In this document: one piece after another, positions 25,100-34,249 of the stretch
Position numbering within the stretch: the first letter of the stretch is position 1
Layout of the letters: each line of letters begins with the position of its first letter
DNA from: Acinetobacter radioresistens DSM 6976 = NBRC 102413 = CIP 103788
GTDB taxonomy: Bacteria; Pseudomonadota; Gammaproteobacteria; Pseudomonadales; Moraxellaceae
Direction of reading: 5' to 3'
Assembly (NCBI RefSeq): GCF_006757745.1
Contig: NZ_AP019740.1
Location: 1,984,001-2,048,000 of the forward strand
Length of the DNA: 64,000 bases
The notes under the pieces: generated by a model
Databases searched by the model: none
Seen by the model: only the letters and a program-made list of their open reading frames with translations
What the model was told of the DNA's origin: nothing
Made by a program: the position numbers and the translations under genes

Positions 25100-26311
25100 A
25101 TGAATCTTGTTGCTGAAAAATCCAATCGTTCTCAAGTTACGGTCTGGGTCGCTTTGCTGCTGCTGTTAATTGGTGCAATGAGTGCATACCAGATTGTTGG
25201 CTTGAATCAAGCCCTGCTGCTTCTCATTGGTGGAGCATTAGGGATGACACTCTACCATGCATCCTTTGGCTTCACTTCCAGCTGGCGCGTTTTTATCAAG
25301 GAGCGTCGAGGTCGTGGTTTGCGTGCGCAAATGATCATGCTGGCACTGGCTGTATTACTATTTTTTCCTGCTTTAGGAGCTGGCCAGCTTTTTGGTCAGC
25401 CGGTAACCGGTTTTGTGTCTCCACTTTCCACTTCGGTTGTGATTGGTGCTTTTATTTTTGGTATAGGCATGCAATTAGGGGGTGGTTGCGCATCTGGAAC
25501 GCTTTATACGGTCGGTGGCGGTAGTGCCCGCATGGTGGTTACCCTGATATTTTTCTGTCTGGGTTCCCTGTTGGCAACCTTGCATCTGGACTGGTGGTTT
25601 AACCTGCCGCACTTGGCGCCTGTCTCTGTTGTTAAAAGTTTGGGGGTAATGCCTGCTTTACTTTTGAACTTTGCTCTCTTTGCAGTCATCGCGCTGGCAA
25701 CTGTTTATTTTGAGAAAAAGCGCCATGGTGCATTAGAAATCGGCTCTCCCCCATCAGAGTTTGGCTGGAAACGCTTTTTACGTGGTCCCTGGCCACTGGT
25801 TTGGGGCGGGATTTTATTGACCTTACTGAACTTTGCCACATTGGCCTTGGCTGGCAGGCCTTGGGGAGTAACCTCGGCTTTAGCTGTATGGGCTGCCAAA
25901 GCAGCTAGTCTGGGTGGTATAGATGTCGCCTCATGGGCATATTGGCAACAACCTGCCAATGCTAAAGCCCTTACTGAACCACTCTGGTTTGATGTAACCT
26001 CCATGATGAACTTCGGTATCATGCTGGGTGCATTGCTGGCTGCGAGTCTGGCCGGTAAGTTTGCTCCTAACTTCAACATACCGCGTCGTTCACTGCTGGC
26101 TGCAGTTCTGGGCGGTATCTTGCTGGGCTATGGTGCCCGCTTGGCATATGGCTGCAACATTGGTGCCTATTTCAGTGGGATTGCTTCAGGTAGTTTACAT
26201 GGATGGTTATGGCTGATCTTTGCCTTCTTAGGTAATACTATTGGTGTAAAACTACGTCCTGTCTTCTTTCCAGAGGAAGCACCCCAACCAGAAAAATTGA
26301 CTAGCTGCTAA
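25100..26311 (+). CDS. YeeE/YedE family sulfur-compound transporter (403 aa)
   Basis: Integral membrane protein with about nine to ten helices. Two pseudo-repeat motifs, each with a conserved Cys in a Gly-rich helix, are visible: GIGMQLGGGCASGTLY (about 120-135) and GYGARLAYGCNIGAYFSG (about 335-352). In the thiosulfate transporter TsuA of this family such cysteines relay the substrate. A long polar loop near 205-225 separates the halves. Thiosulfate uptake is the best guess; selenium-related substrates are also possible. Confidence 0.85.
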   Translation: MNLVAEKSNRSQVTVWVALLLLLIGAMSAYQIVGLNQALLLLIGGALGMTLYHASFGFTSSWRVFIKERRGRGLRAQMIMLALAVLLFFPALGAGQLFGQPVTGFVSPLSTSVVIGAFIFGIGMQLGGGCASGTLYTVGGGSARMVVTLIFFCLGSLLATLHLDWWFNLPHLAPVSVVKSLGVMPALLLNFALFAVIALATVYFEKKRHGALEIGSPPSEFGWKRFLRGPWPLVWGGILLTLLNFATLALAGRPWGVTSALAVWAAKAASLGGIDVASWAYWQQPANAKALTEPLWFDVTSMMNFGIMLGALLAASLAGKFAPNFNIPRRSLLAAVLGGILLGYGARLAYGCNIGAYFSGIASGSLHGWLWLIFAFLGNTIGVKLRPVFFPEEAPQPEKLTSC

Positions 26312-26313
26312 AT

Positions 26314-26344
26314 AAAAAACCCATCGATATGATGGGTTTTTTAT
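26314..26344. terminator. bidirectional terminator after the YeeE/YedE gene
   Basis: A 12-bp stem AAAAAACCCATC / GATGGGTTTTTT with a GATAT loop, between convergent genes. Confidence 0.92.
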
Positions 26345-26878
26345 TTACGGCTCGAGAGCACCTTTTAGGTTACAGCCATAATTCATGGTCTCTTGCACTT
26401 GTCGATAGCTGGTATAACGATTAATAATAAACTGATAGAAATTTTCGGGTTGAGCAAAAATTTCTTTCAGATTTTCATGAGCAGGTAGATGTTCAAGTTT
26501 AAGATGTTCAACCAGATTGAGATTCTGGTGTCCAATTTGAAACATCTTCACGAAATAGCTGTTCATCATGTTGCAATAACCATTTTTTGCATTCTTCAAC
26601 GCAAACCGGCTCACCAGATGCTCGTTTAATGTATGCAAATTATGAACATCTAGCTCAGCCTTGGGATCAGAAAACGCATCAGGATATTGAGATTTGAAAG
26701 TTAAGAATTGTTGCTGTAATTCCTGGTTAAGATGATCTATTTTGGTTTGCAGTTCTACTGCACTATTTACCCGATAATCAGCTGGCGTACTATGGAAATC
26801 ATCAGGCCGTTTTTCTGCGCATGCTCCCAGCAAAACAAGAGATAAAGAAATTAAAACAACATGGAAGAATTTCATCAT
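26345..26878 (-). CDS. hypothetical lipoprotein (177 aa)
   Basis: Signal peptide with lipobox LLGAC places the lipidated Cys at residue 20. The mature part is helical (ELQTKIDHLNQELQQQFLTF coiled-coil-like, about 40-65) with two further Cys residues (NGYCNMM and MNYGCNLK). No family recognised. It lies 51 bp downstream of the radical SAM pair on the same strand, though a functional link is not evident. Confidence 0.75.
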   Translation of the reverse strand: MMKFFHVVLISLSLVLLGACAEKRPDDFHSTPADYRVNSAVELQTKIDHLNQELQQQFLTFKSQYPDAFSDPKAELDVHNLHTLNEHLVSRFALKNAKNGYCNMMNSYFVKMFQIGHQNLNLVEHLKLEHLPAHENLKEIFAQPENFYQFIINRYTSYRQVQETMNYGCNLKGALEP

Positions 26879-26929
26879 TAACTCTAAGCTTAATACTGTG
26901 CGTTACTTTATTCGATTATGAAATTTTTC

Positions 26930-27736
26930 TCATCTCTTTTGCAAAAATGAGTCTTCGGACAATATTTTCTCATTCATATAACGCCAATAACGTTTAGGGA
27001 CATACTGTATATGCAGTTTTATATTACGTCGAGCTTCAATATTAATAGCACAAAAATAGTCTTTCCAGAGCTGGTCATAAAGCAATTCATCATCATCCAG
27101 TTCCACTGTAAATTTCTGACTAAACCCAGTATGTAATGTCTGGTCCACTTGTTCTACCTGCATATGCACCTGATGGACCTGTTTTAAATCATAGTAAATT
27201 CCATAATTCCTTTTCTCATCATAAATCAGCCAAGACTGGTCCTGATAACGGTCCTTAAAATGCCGTTCAATAAGAGGCAATACATTAAAGTCTGGCCGTA
27301 CCAGCGCAATGAAAAGACCATTCTTGGCTTTTTTGAAACGGACAAAAGCTTCCATGCGGTGCTTCTCACGCCCTACCTGCTTGGTCCATTGGGAAAGACC
27401 CAATACCGCAGCATGACCATAGTTGTAGTCTACGGGTAAAGCAGACTGAAATACATATATACAAAATTCAAAGAGCTGCTGAAATGCCTGTTCCTGTTCA
27501 GATAAAAAAGTGTAATAAAAATTTTTCAGGCTCGTATATTCAACTTTAATTTTTAAAGCATTCCATACACGTTGTGCATGTTCATCATTTGCACTTACAT
27601 GAATCACCTCATCAAACAGTCCCGACTGGAAGCGCCCTTTTATACTAATTTTTACTGAAAACTCTTTAAATTGAAAAGCCCGGAAAACACAGCTTAGCAG
27701 TCCGGTCATACTGCCATCAAAAACATACTGGGCCAC
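26930..27736 (-). CDS. DUF4130 protein, partner of radical SAM DNA-repair-like enzyme (268 aa)
   Basis: Matches the TIGR03915-type family that always accompanies the radical SAM protein encoded upstream. The N-terminus YVFDGSMTGLLSCVFRAF and the C-terminus YVPKRYWRYMNEK are characteristic. The start is GTG at 27736, immediately after the TAA of the upstream gene, so expression is tightly coupled. The family is assumed to act in DNA modification or repair; the reaction is not known. Soluble and basic. Confidence 0.85.
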   Translation of the reverse strand: MAQYVFDGSMTGLLSCVFRAFQFKEFSVKISIKGRFQSGLFDEVIHVSANDEHAQRVWNALKIKVEYTSLKNFYYTFLSEQEQAFQQLFEFCIYVFQSALPVDYNYGHAAVLGLSQWTKQVGREKHRMEAFVRFKKAKNGLFIALVRPDFNVLPLIERHFKDRYQDQSWLIYDEKRNYGIYYDLKQVHQVHMQVEQVDQTLHTGFSQKFTVELDDDELLYDQLWKDYFCAINIEARRNIKLHIQYVPKRYWRYMNEKILSEDSFLQKR

Positions 27737-29065
27737 TTAAAAGCCTAGTCCTAATTGTGGAGAGAGCTGTGCATTGTATTTGGACTGGCCGGCCAGCAGA
27801 ATCTGCTGCCTGATCTGGCTCGGCAACATTTCTTTGATAAATTTGGGTGTATCTGCACAGCGAATAAAGTGCTGGGCCCGATTATAAGCAATCCCCATGC
27901 GTTTAAGCTGATCAATATGAATACTGCCAAAGCGCCGCGCCTGGATGACCTTTCTTGCAGAACGTACGCCAATACCCGGCACGCGCAAGATCATTCTATA
28001 TTCAGCCGTATTAATATCTACCGGAAACTGTTCAGGATGACGTAGTGCCCAAGCCAATTTTGGGTCTACATCCAGTTCAAGGTTCGGATGTTCGTCATCA
28101 ACCAGTTCATGAGCATCGAACTCATAAAAGCGCATGAGCCAGTCAGTCTGGTATAACCGGTTTTCACGTAATAATGGTGGTGCTGATCCAATGGCAGGTA
28201 AAGCCTGATCTTCAGAGTTAATTGGAATATAACCAGAATAATAGACACGCTTCAGTTTAAACTCTTTATAATGGCGGTCTGCCATTAAAATCACGTCCTG
28301 ATCAGTTTCATGATGCGCCCCGACAACCATTTGTGTGGTTTGACCTGCCGGAACAAATTTGGGTACTGTTTTAATAATTTTACGCTCATCCTTAAACTGG
28401 ATAAGCCGGTCACGGACAATTCCCAGATCTTTCTGCACCTCACTGTGACTTTTCTCAGGTGCAAACTTTTGTAGTCCATCTGCTGTTGGCATTTCCAGAT
28501 TAATACTCATCCGGTCAGCATATAGTCCAGCTTCTGTAATCAGTTCAGGTGAAGCTCCTGGAATAGTCTTTAAGTGTATATATCCATTAAAATTTTCTTC
28601 TAACCGAAGCTTTTTAACCACCTGCAACATGCGTTCCATAGTATGGTCAGCCGATTTAAAAATCCCTGAACTTAGAAACAGGCCTTCAATATAGTTACGA
28701 CGATAAAAATTAATAGTAAGATCTACGACTTCCTGCACAGTAAAGGCAGCACGTTTCACATCATTTGAACGCCTTGAAACACAGTAAGCACAGTCGTAAA
28801 TACAGATATTTGAAAATAAGACTTTAAGCAGAGAGACACAACGACCGTCTTCAGTATAGCTATGACAGATCCCGGAACCGGTATTTCCGAGTCCTTTATC
28901 CTTATTTTTTCGATTACTGCCACTTGATGAGCAGGATACATCATATTTGGCGGCATCAGCCAGAATTTGCAGTTTCTCGCGAATACGTTCAGACATAGAC
29001 CCAATCATCCATGTAGAGAGATAATCATTAATTATACTAGTCTGTTGCGACTGCAAAGCCTGCAT
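27737..29065 (-). CDS. putative DNA modification/repair radical SAM protein (442 aa)
   Basis: Radical SAM enzyme with cluster ligands C88, C92 and C95 (CIYDCAYC), followed by a TIM-barrel core and a C-terminal helix-hairpin-helix DNA-binding motif (LRVPGIGVRSARKVIQARRF, about 365-390). The family is often annotated as a DNA repair or photoproduct-lyase-like protein. Additional Cys residues near the N-terminus (YDVSCSSSG and GICHSYTEDGRC) may hold a second cluster. It directly precedes its DUF4130 partner. The substrate is unproven. Confidence 0.88.
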   Translation of the reverse strand: MQALQSQQTSIINDYLSTWMIGSMSERIREKLQILADAAKYDVSCSSSGSNRKNKDKGLGNTGSGICHSYTEDGRCVSLLKVLFSNICIYDCAYCVSRRSNDVKRAAFTVQEVVDLTINFYRRNYIEGLFLSSGIFKSADHTMERMLQVVKKLRLEENFNGYIHLKTIPGASPELITEAGLYADRMSINLEMPTADGLQKFAPEKSHSEVQKDLGIVRDRLIQFKDERKIIKTVPKFVPAGQTTQMVVGAHHETDQDVILMADRHYKEFKLKRVYYSGYIPINSEDQALPAIGSAPPLLRENRLYQTDWLMRFYEFDAHELVDDEHPNLELDVDPKLAWALRHPEQFPVDINTAEYRMILRVPGIGVRSARKVIQARRFGSIHIDQLKRMGIAYNRAQHFIRCADTPKFIKEMLPSQIRQQILLAGQSKYNAQLSPQLGLGF

Positions 29066-29305
29066 TTATTTCTTTGCGACAGGGCATGTCGTTAAGTTAA
29101 TTTAACTTAGGCTATTTTAGTTTGAATATAATCTGGTAGTGATAGAGAAACTCAAGTTTATGGCCTGCTCTGCCTTCATATAAAAAAGGCATTAGGAAAT
29201 TAGCCATGCCTGAAATTACGTTATTTATTAACAAAATATTGGATATTGGTTGCATCTCTCGAGCGTTTGACGTAAATCTTAAAATAAAATTTAGGTAATA
29301 AGAAT

Positions 29306-30367
29306 ATGAATCTGATCGAAAGACTTAGCTTGAAACACTCTATTTTCTTGGCGCCTATGGCAGGTGTAAGTACACCCGAGCTGGCGGCTGAAGTCTCTAA
29401 TGCCGGAGCTTTGGGCTCATTAGGCCTAGGAGCCAATACAGTTGAGCAGGCACGTGAACAGATTTTAAAAACACAACAGCTAACCCGACAGCCCTTTCAG
29501 CTTAATTTTTTTTGTCATCGCTCTAAAATACTGGATCAGGATACTGCACAAGAATGGATTGAATATCTAGAACCGCACTTTAGAAAATTTGATGCCTCTG
29601 CGCCTAACGAGTTAAAAAATATCTATCCAAGCTTTAAGGACTCAGATGATTATCTTAATCTTGTTTTAGAGACTTGCCCAGCAGCCGTCAGTTTTCATTT
29701 TGGTATTCCACACCCACATCAAATTGAAGCACTTAAAAAAGCAAAGATTTTAACTATGGTTTCTGCAACCAATCTGGCGGAAGCAAAAGCAATTGCAGAA
29801 GCAGGGATTGATGTCATTATTGCTCAAGGGGTAGAGGCCGGTGGACATCGTGGCTGCTTTAACCCGCATCGTGACAGCGCCATTAAAACGACTGACTTGG
29901 TACGCTTAATTTTACAATATCTTGATTTACCAGTCGTAGCAGCGGGCGGAATCATGAACGGCCGCCAGGCACAGCAATGTCTTGCACTTGGTGCTCAAGC
30001 TGTACAGTTAGGAACTGCCTTCGTGCAATGTCCAAGCTCAAATGCCAATGCAGCCTATCGCGAAGCTTTATTTAACCGGCCTCTTACTCAAATTACCTCA
30101 ACTATTTCAGGACGCCCGGCACGCGGCCTGATTAATGCATGGCATACCGAAGTTGATCTGGTTCAGCGGCCAAGTCTACCCGCCTATCCATATGTTTATG
30201 ATATTGCAAAACAACTGCATCAAATTGCATCCAAACAGGGTCATTATGAGTATGGGGCATTCTGGGCCGGCAGTAATGTTGCCCAGATTCGACAGCTAAA
30301 TGCTGTTGACCTGATTAACCTGCTAAATCTTGAAATTAATCAGGCCACTCATTTAAATTCAGATTAA
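29306..30367 (+). CDS. nitronate monooxygenase-family FMN enzyme (353 aa)
   Basis: TIM-barrel flavoprotein of the NPD/2-nitropropane dioxygenase family. The N-terminus FLAPMAGVSTPELAAEVSNA, the central GVEAGGHRG (about 183-191) with the conserved His, and phosphate-binding AAGGIMNGRQ with LGAQAVQLGTAF are all typical. Such enzymes oxidise toxic propionate-3-nitronate or related nitronates, though some relatives are enoyl reductases. It stands alone with its own terminator. Confidence 0.88.
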   Translation: MNLIERLSLKHSIFLAPMAGVSTPELAAEVSNAGALGSLGLGANTVEQAREQILKTQQLTRQPFQLNFFCHRSKILDQDTAQEWIEYLEPHFRKFDASAPNELKNIYPSFKDSDDYLNLVLETCPAAVSFHFGIPHPHQIEALKKAKILTMVSATNLAEAKAIAEAGIDVIIAQGVEAGGHRGCFNPHRDSAIKTTDLVRLILQYLDLPVVAAGGIMNGRQAQQCLALGAQAVQLGTAFVQCPSSNANAAYREALFNRPLTQITSTISGRPARGLINAWHTEVDLVQRPSLPAYPYVYDIAKQLHQIASKQGHYEYGAFWAGSNVAQIRQLNAVDLINLLNLEINQATHLNSD

Positions 30368-30380
30368 CAGTTTTTAACCG

Positions 30381-30420
30381 GAGGCTAGAGCAATACAATA
30401 TTCATGCCTAGCCTCTTTTT
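30381..30420 (+). terminator. terminator after the nitronate monooxygenase-like gene
   Basis: Stem GAGGCTAG / CTAGCCTC with a 19-nt loop and a TTTTT tail. The tail abuts the dusB stop on the other strand. Confidence 0.75.
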
Positions 30421-30423
30421 GGC

Positions 30424-31467
30424 TTAAGGATCAAGCAGGTTAACAGTTTCTTGCTGTACATCACTCATTAAACGTCCTTGGGCCAATAACTGGTTAAAAT
30501 AAGCTTCTACTACTTTTGCCTGCTCTAACGTACTTTCTACTTGATACATTTTCTGACGAAACTCATTGCTGGCATATAAGCCCTTGGTATACCAAGCTAT
30601 ATGTTTACGGGCGATACGGCAGCCAGAATACTCCCCATAAAATTCATAGAGCTCACTTAAATGCCCAAGTAATACATGTTTTACCTCTTCAATATCAGGG
30701 GCTTTTAGGTATTCTCCAGTATTTAAATAATGGGCAATTTCTCGAAATATCCATGGACGCCCCTGTGCTGCACGCCCAATCATGATCGCATCGGCGCCTG
30801 TATGTTCCAATACAAATTTGGCTTTTTCAGGACTATCGATATCGCCATTAGCAATTACTGGGATATGAATAATTTTTTTAACTTCACGAATCAAATCATA
30901 ACGTGCATGATTTAAATACATGTCTTCACGAGTCCGACCGTGTAAAGCCAGTGCCGCAACACCAGCCTCTTCTGCCCGCTTCGCCACACGCAGAATATTT
31001 TCTTGACCATTTAAATACCCCAAACGAGTTTTAAGGGTAACTGGCACATCAACTGCGGCAACTACGGTATCTAAAATACGCGCAACCAGTTCTTCATCCT
31101 GTAATAAAGCAGAGCCTGCAAGTTTATTACAAACTTTTTTTGCCGGACATCCCATATTAATATCAATAATCTGAGCACCATTAGCAATCTGATAACGTGC
31201 TGCTTCAGCCAGTTGTTCTGGATCAGATCCTGCTATCTGGGCAGAAATTGGAGCTAATTCACCATCAAAATTAGCCCGATATAAACTCTTTTTACTCATC
31301 CTCAGTGTCTTATCAGCTGTCATCATTTCGCTAACAGCATGGCCTGCACCAAAGTATTTACATAAGGTTCTAAATGGTCGATCTGTCACCCCTGCCATTG
31401 GCGCGACCCAAATTTTTTGTTCGATTGGCCGATCAAATAGCTCTCTGATTACGGTATTTTGACTCAA
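30424..31467 (-). CDS. dusB: tRNA-dihydrouridine synthase B (347 aa)
   Basis: FMN- and NADPH-dependent reduction of uridines in the tRNA D loop. The N-terminal barrel has VAPMAGVTDRPFR and the catalytic-Cys motif NMGCPAKKVCNKLAGSAL (about 100-117). Also present are the GRTREDMY loop and ANGDIDSPEKA, followed by a C-terminal helical tRNA-binding domain. It is DusB-like rather than DusA or DusC by length and by the KVCNKLAGSALL motif. No fis gene follows, unlike E. coli. Confidence 0.92.
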   Translation of the reverse strand: MSQNTVIRELFDRPIEQKIWVAPMAGVTDRPFRTLCKYFGAGHAVSEMMTADKTLRMSKKSLYRANFDGELAPISAQIAGSDPEQLAEAARYQIANGAQIIDINMGCPAKKVCNKLAGSALLQDEELVARILDTVVAAVDVPVTLKTRLGYLNGQENILRVAKRAEEAGVAALALHGRTREDMYLNHARYDLIREVKKIIHIPVIANGDIDSPEKAKFVLEHTGADAIMIGRAAQGRPWIFREIAHYLNTGEYLKAPDIEEVKHVLLGHLSELYEFYGEYSGCRIARKHIAWYTKGLYASNEFRQKMYQVESTLEQAKVVEAYFNQLLAQGRLMSDVQQETVNLLDP

Positions 31468-31964
31468 ATTTCCAACCTCACTTTCAACTTATTTACTAAG
31501 CTATTCATCTTTAGATCTACTTTAAAACCTGATAACACTTAATTAATGGCCTGCTTAGCTCCCCCAACTTATACCTTGAACAAGCTAGGCTTAATAAAAT
31601 TACAGTACAGGAGAGAAAAAGTAGTCAGAGATATTTTAAGCTAAAGCCCAAATTAGAACAGATCAAATAGCGGACCAACTAGTTTAATTATTTACAGAAA
31701 GAATATCCATTTTTTAATTTGTTGAGTTTTTAAAATTCAACTATCGCATTTATCTTGAAGAATATCGGTATATAATCAAAAGCTTAACTAATATCTTTTA
31801 TAAAAGTCTACCTGAGCTAGAATATAGGTTAACTTAACTTGAGTTTCAGATAAATTAAATAAATTCAGTACATTAGAAATGATAAACCCTGCTCAATCAC
31901 CTGTATTGGCAGGGCTACAGCTATAAATTGATCTATCTTAAAACGTCCCCTTCAGGATAGTCTT
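31468..31964. other. 497-bp gene-free AT-rich region
   Basis: I see no ORF with a credible start and ribosome site. The only structure noted is CCCTGC / GCAGGG at 31887-31892 and 31919-31924. On the - strand it is followed by TTTATC and could be a weak terminator for the 60-aa gene at 31965-32147. Confidence 0.5.
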
Positions 31965-32147
31965 TTAGTTTCTTAGATCAGTTAATTCAAAATCTTTAAT
32001 GATCATCATCTCAATACTTTCTATCAGGGCTTTTTCCCATTTACTCTCATTCCAAAATAGTAAGTTTCCATTCTCTTCTTTATAAAATACTTGTTCTTCA
32101 TAATTTAGATGATGAATGACTTGGGTTCCATTTGGTATATTTTTCAT
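31965..32147 (-). CDS. small hypothetical protein (60 aa)
   Basis: Encodes MKNIPNGTQVIHHLNYEEQV and so on, an acidic soluble protein with a strand-rich start and a helical end (IESIEMMIIKDFELTDL). GAGGATAAC lies about 8 nt before the ATG. It stands alone between two gene-free AT-rich stretches. No family recognised; a real gene is likely because the frame, ribosome site and base composition agree. Confidence 0.5.
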   Translation of the reverse strand: MKNIPNGTQVIHHLNYEEQVFYKEENGNLLFWNESKWEKALIESIEMMIIKDFELTDLRN

Positions 32148-32529
32148 ATAGTTATCCTCATTTATTATTTATATTTAGCTTAGCATAAGTGGCTGTTTTG
32201 CTTTAACTTAAATAATAAAAATATGTATCAAAATACAAATTAAACTTCATCATAATGAATAAATTTTTATTGGAACTATTAAGTGATTAAAAACTATAGC
32301 CTTATTATAAATAGTTAAAAAAATTATTTATTATTTTTTAATATATTAAAAATATATAAAATGTCATAAGGTTGAGTTCTAAAATAGAATTTTTTTATTA
32401 ATTTATCTAATTTTAATATCTTTTAACTCGGTTAATTAACCCATATCTAAAAATAAAAAGAACAAATATTAACCAAGAACATACAAAATAAGATAGAATA
32501 TTTCACTGTTGATATAGATTTCATGCACC
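32148..32529. other. 382-bp gene-free region upstream of the membrane diguanylate cyclase
   Basis: Very AT-rich (many TATTTTTTAATA-type runs). It must contain the promoters of the two divergent genes, but no single -35/-10 pair stands out. I see no ORF or RNA gene. Confidence 0.5.
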
Positions 32530-34104
32530 ATGTCACATATTAGCTTTATTCATGCCCTTAACCTTAACTTAAGAAAACTAATCCTTATTCTTACCATATT
32601 TGCTGTTTCTTCTTTATTTATTATCTCCTTACTCATTGGTCACTATATTGCTAAAAAAGAATTAATAAATGATTCACTTGCCTTGAACTATGAATATGCT
32701 TTTAAGATCGCGAATAGTACTGACAACTATTTTAGAAATCTTTTATCTGAACTCAAGCATAGTACTTTAGCCGTTAGTTATTCTTTTGATAATAATAAAT
32801 TACGGCAATATGAAGTCGATCGCCTGAAGAATCAAGCTCATTATTTTAATGCGGTAATCATTGGTGACCGTCGAGGAAATATTCTTAATTTTAGTCCGGC
32901 CAGTTTTGATAGCGGTCAACTGACAAATCAGGATCTTCTAAACTTCAAGCATCTAGCACAGAGTAAACAACCCTATATTTCTCAACCTTATTATTCTATC
33001 AGGCACAATTTAATTATTTTTATAGCTCAACCAATCTTCAACAAGCAAAATATTTATCAGGGCTATATGGGGGTTGTTATCAATTTAAATGAAAAAAATA
33101 TTATCAGTGACCTTCTTGCCAGCGAATACGGTTATAAAAAAAATTATATGTATGTGATCGATCAAAGCAGACAGATTATCTTTCATCCCGATTCCGCGAG
33201 AATAGGTAGCATTATGACTAACAATACTGCCCTCTCTTATATGAACCAGATCAATAGAGGGCGAGTAGAGCTCATTAACAGTCGAGGAATAGAAAATTTA
33301 GCAGGTTTCGCTCGTATTTCTACTACTAACTGGATTGTGGTTTCTCAACAGCCAACCAGAGAGTTACTTAAACAGGCAAATTCAGTAATTTATAAAGTAT
33401 CAGTTGTTATCCTATTATTTTATCTATTGATCTTTTTGGTGATCTGGAAACTTTCACTATTCATTTCTTCCCCCTTGAATCACTTGGCTAAAATGGCGAG
33501 TCGTCTTAACCAGCCAGAAATAGAACAGAAAATTCAAGCGATTAGCCCTTGGTATTATGAAGTACAGAAATTCAAACTATCTTTACTTTTAAGTGCACAA
33601 AATTTTAGTAAGAAAATTTCAGAAATGAATCATCATGTTAATTCTGATCCTCTCACTGGCTTGTACAATCGCAGGGGTATCGATATCTTTATTAAAGAAA
33701 TGGTAGATAACCATACACCTTTTTCTATTATCCTGATTGATGTCGACTATTTTAAAAAAATTAATGATACTTATGGCCATATTCAAGGTGATATAGTTTT
33801 AAAACAAATTGCCGGTCATTTAAGAACCAATTTTCGTAAAGATGATATTTGCTGTCGTTGTGGAGGAGAAGAGTTTGCTGTACTCATGCCTACTATTGAT
33901 AAAAAAGCAGTCTATAACAGTGCTGAACGTTTAAGAAAAAAAATAGAATCGAATATTACCAACCTGTCTGGCCCGGTAACTATTTCTATTGGTATCGCAT
34001 ACTGGCCAGAGAGCTCCAAAAGCACTGAAGAAGTTTTCAAAATTGCTGATCACTATCTTTATCAAGCTAAACGTGAAGGTCGTAACTGTGTTCGTGGTCC
34101 ATAA
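32530..34104 (+). CDS. membrane diguanylate cyclase with periplasmic sensor (524 aa)
   Basis: Makes cyclic di-GMP. A transmembrane helix at about 14-36, a periplasmic dCACHE-type sensor of about 245 residues (FNAVIIGDRRGNILNFSPAS, MGVVINLNEKNII), a second helix at about 285-310, a short HAMP-like linker, then a GGDEF domain from about 375. The active site reads GGEEF (445-449), a functional variant, with the DPLTGLYNRRG motif. I see no RxxD inhibitory site five residues upstream (FRKDDICCRC). The signal sensed is unknown. Confidence 0.9.
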   Translation: MSHISFIHALNLNLRKLILILTIFAVSSLFIISLLIGHYIAKKELINDSLALNYEYAFKIANSTDNYFRNLLSELKHSTLAVSYSFDNNKLRQYEVDRLKNQAHYFNAVIIGDRRGNILNFSPASFDSGQLTNQDLLNFKHLAQSKQPYISQPYYSIRHNLIIFIAQPIFNKQNIYQGYMGVVINLNEKNIISDLLASEYGYKKNYMYVIDQSRQIIFHPDSARIGSIMTNNTALSYMNQINRGRVELINSRGIENLAGFARISTTNWIVVSQQPTRELLKQANSVIYKVSVVILLFYLLIFLVIWKLSLFISSPLNHLAKMASRLNQPEIEQKIQAISPWYYEVQKFKLSLLLSAQNFSKKISEMNHHVNSDPLTGLYNRRGIDIFIKEMVDNHTPFSIILIDVDYFKKINDTYGHIQGDIVLKQIAGHLRTNFRKDDICCRCGGEEFAVLMPTIDKKAVYNSAERLRKKIESNITNLSGPVTISIGIAYWPESSKSTEEVFKIADHYLYQAKREGRNCVRGP

Positions 34105-34208
34105 AGTATAGTTTATATAAACCGGCATATAACGGGCTATTCTAGTTATTTAAACGATGCTTGCTCTTCTCTGTTTAAATTTAGGCTTGCATATGAATAC
34201 ATTAAAAT

Positions 34209-34238
34209 AAAAAAGAGCTTCTTAAAGAAGCTCTTTTT
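34209..34238. terminator. bidirectional terminator between GGDEF gene and TerC/CBS gene
   Basis: Stem AAAAAGAGCTTC / GAAGCTCTTTTT with a TTAAA loop. Confidence 0.9.
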
Positions 34239-34249
34239 AAAAGACCAGA

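Noticed and set aside
31468..31964. Hidden small gene or RNA gene
   Set aside because: No ORF with start and ribosome site, and only one weak hairpin.
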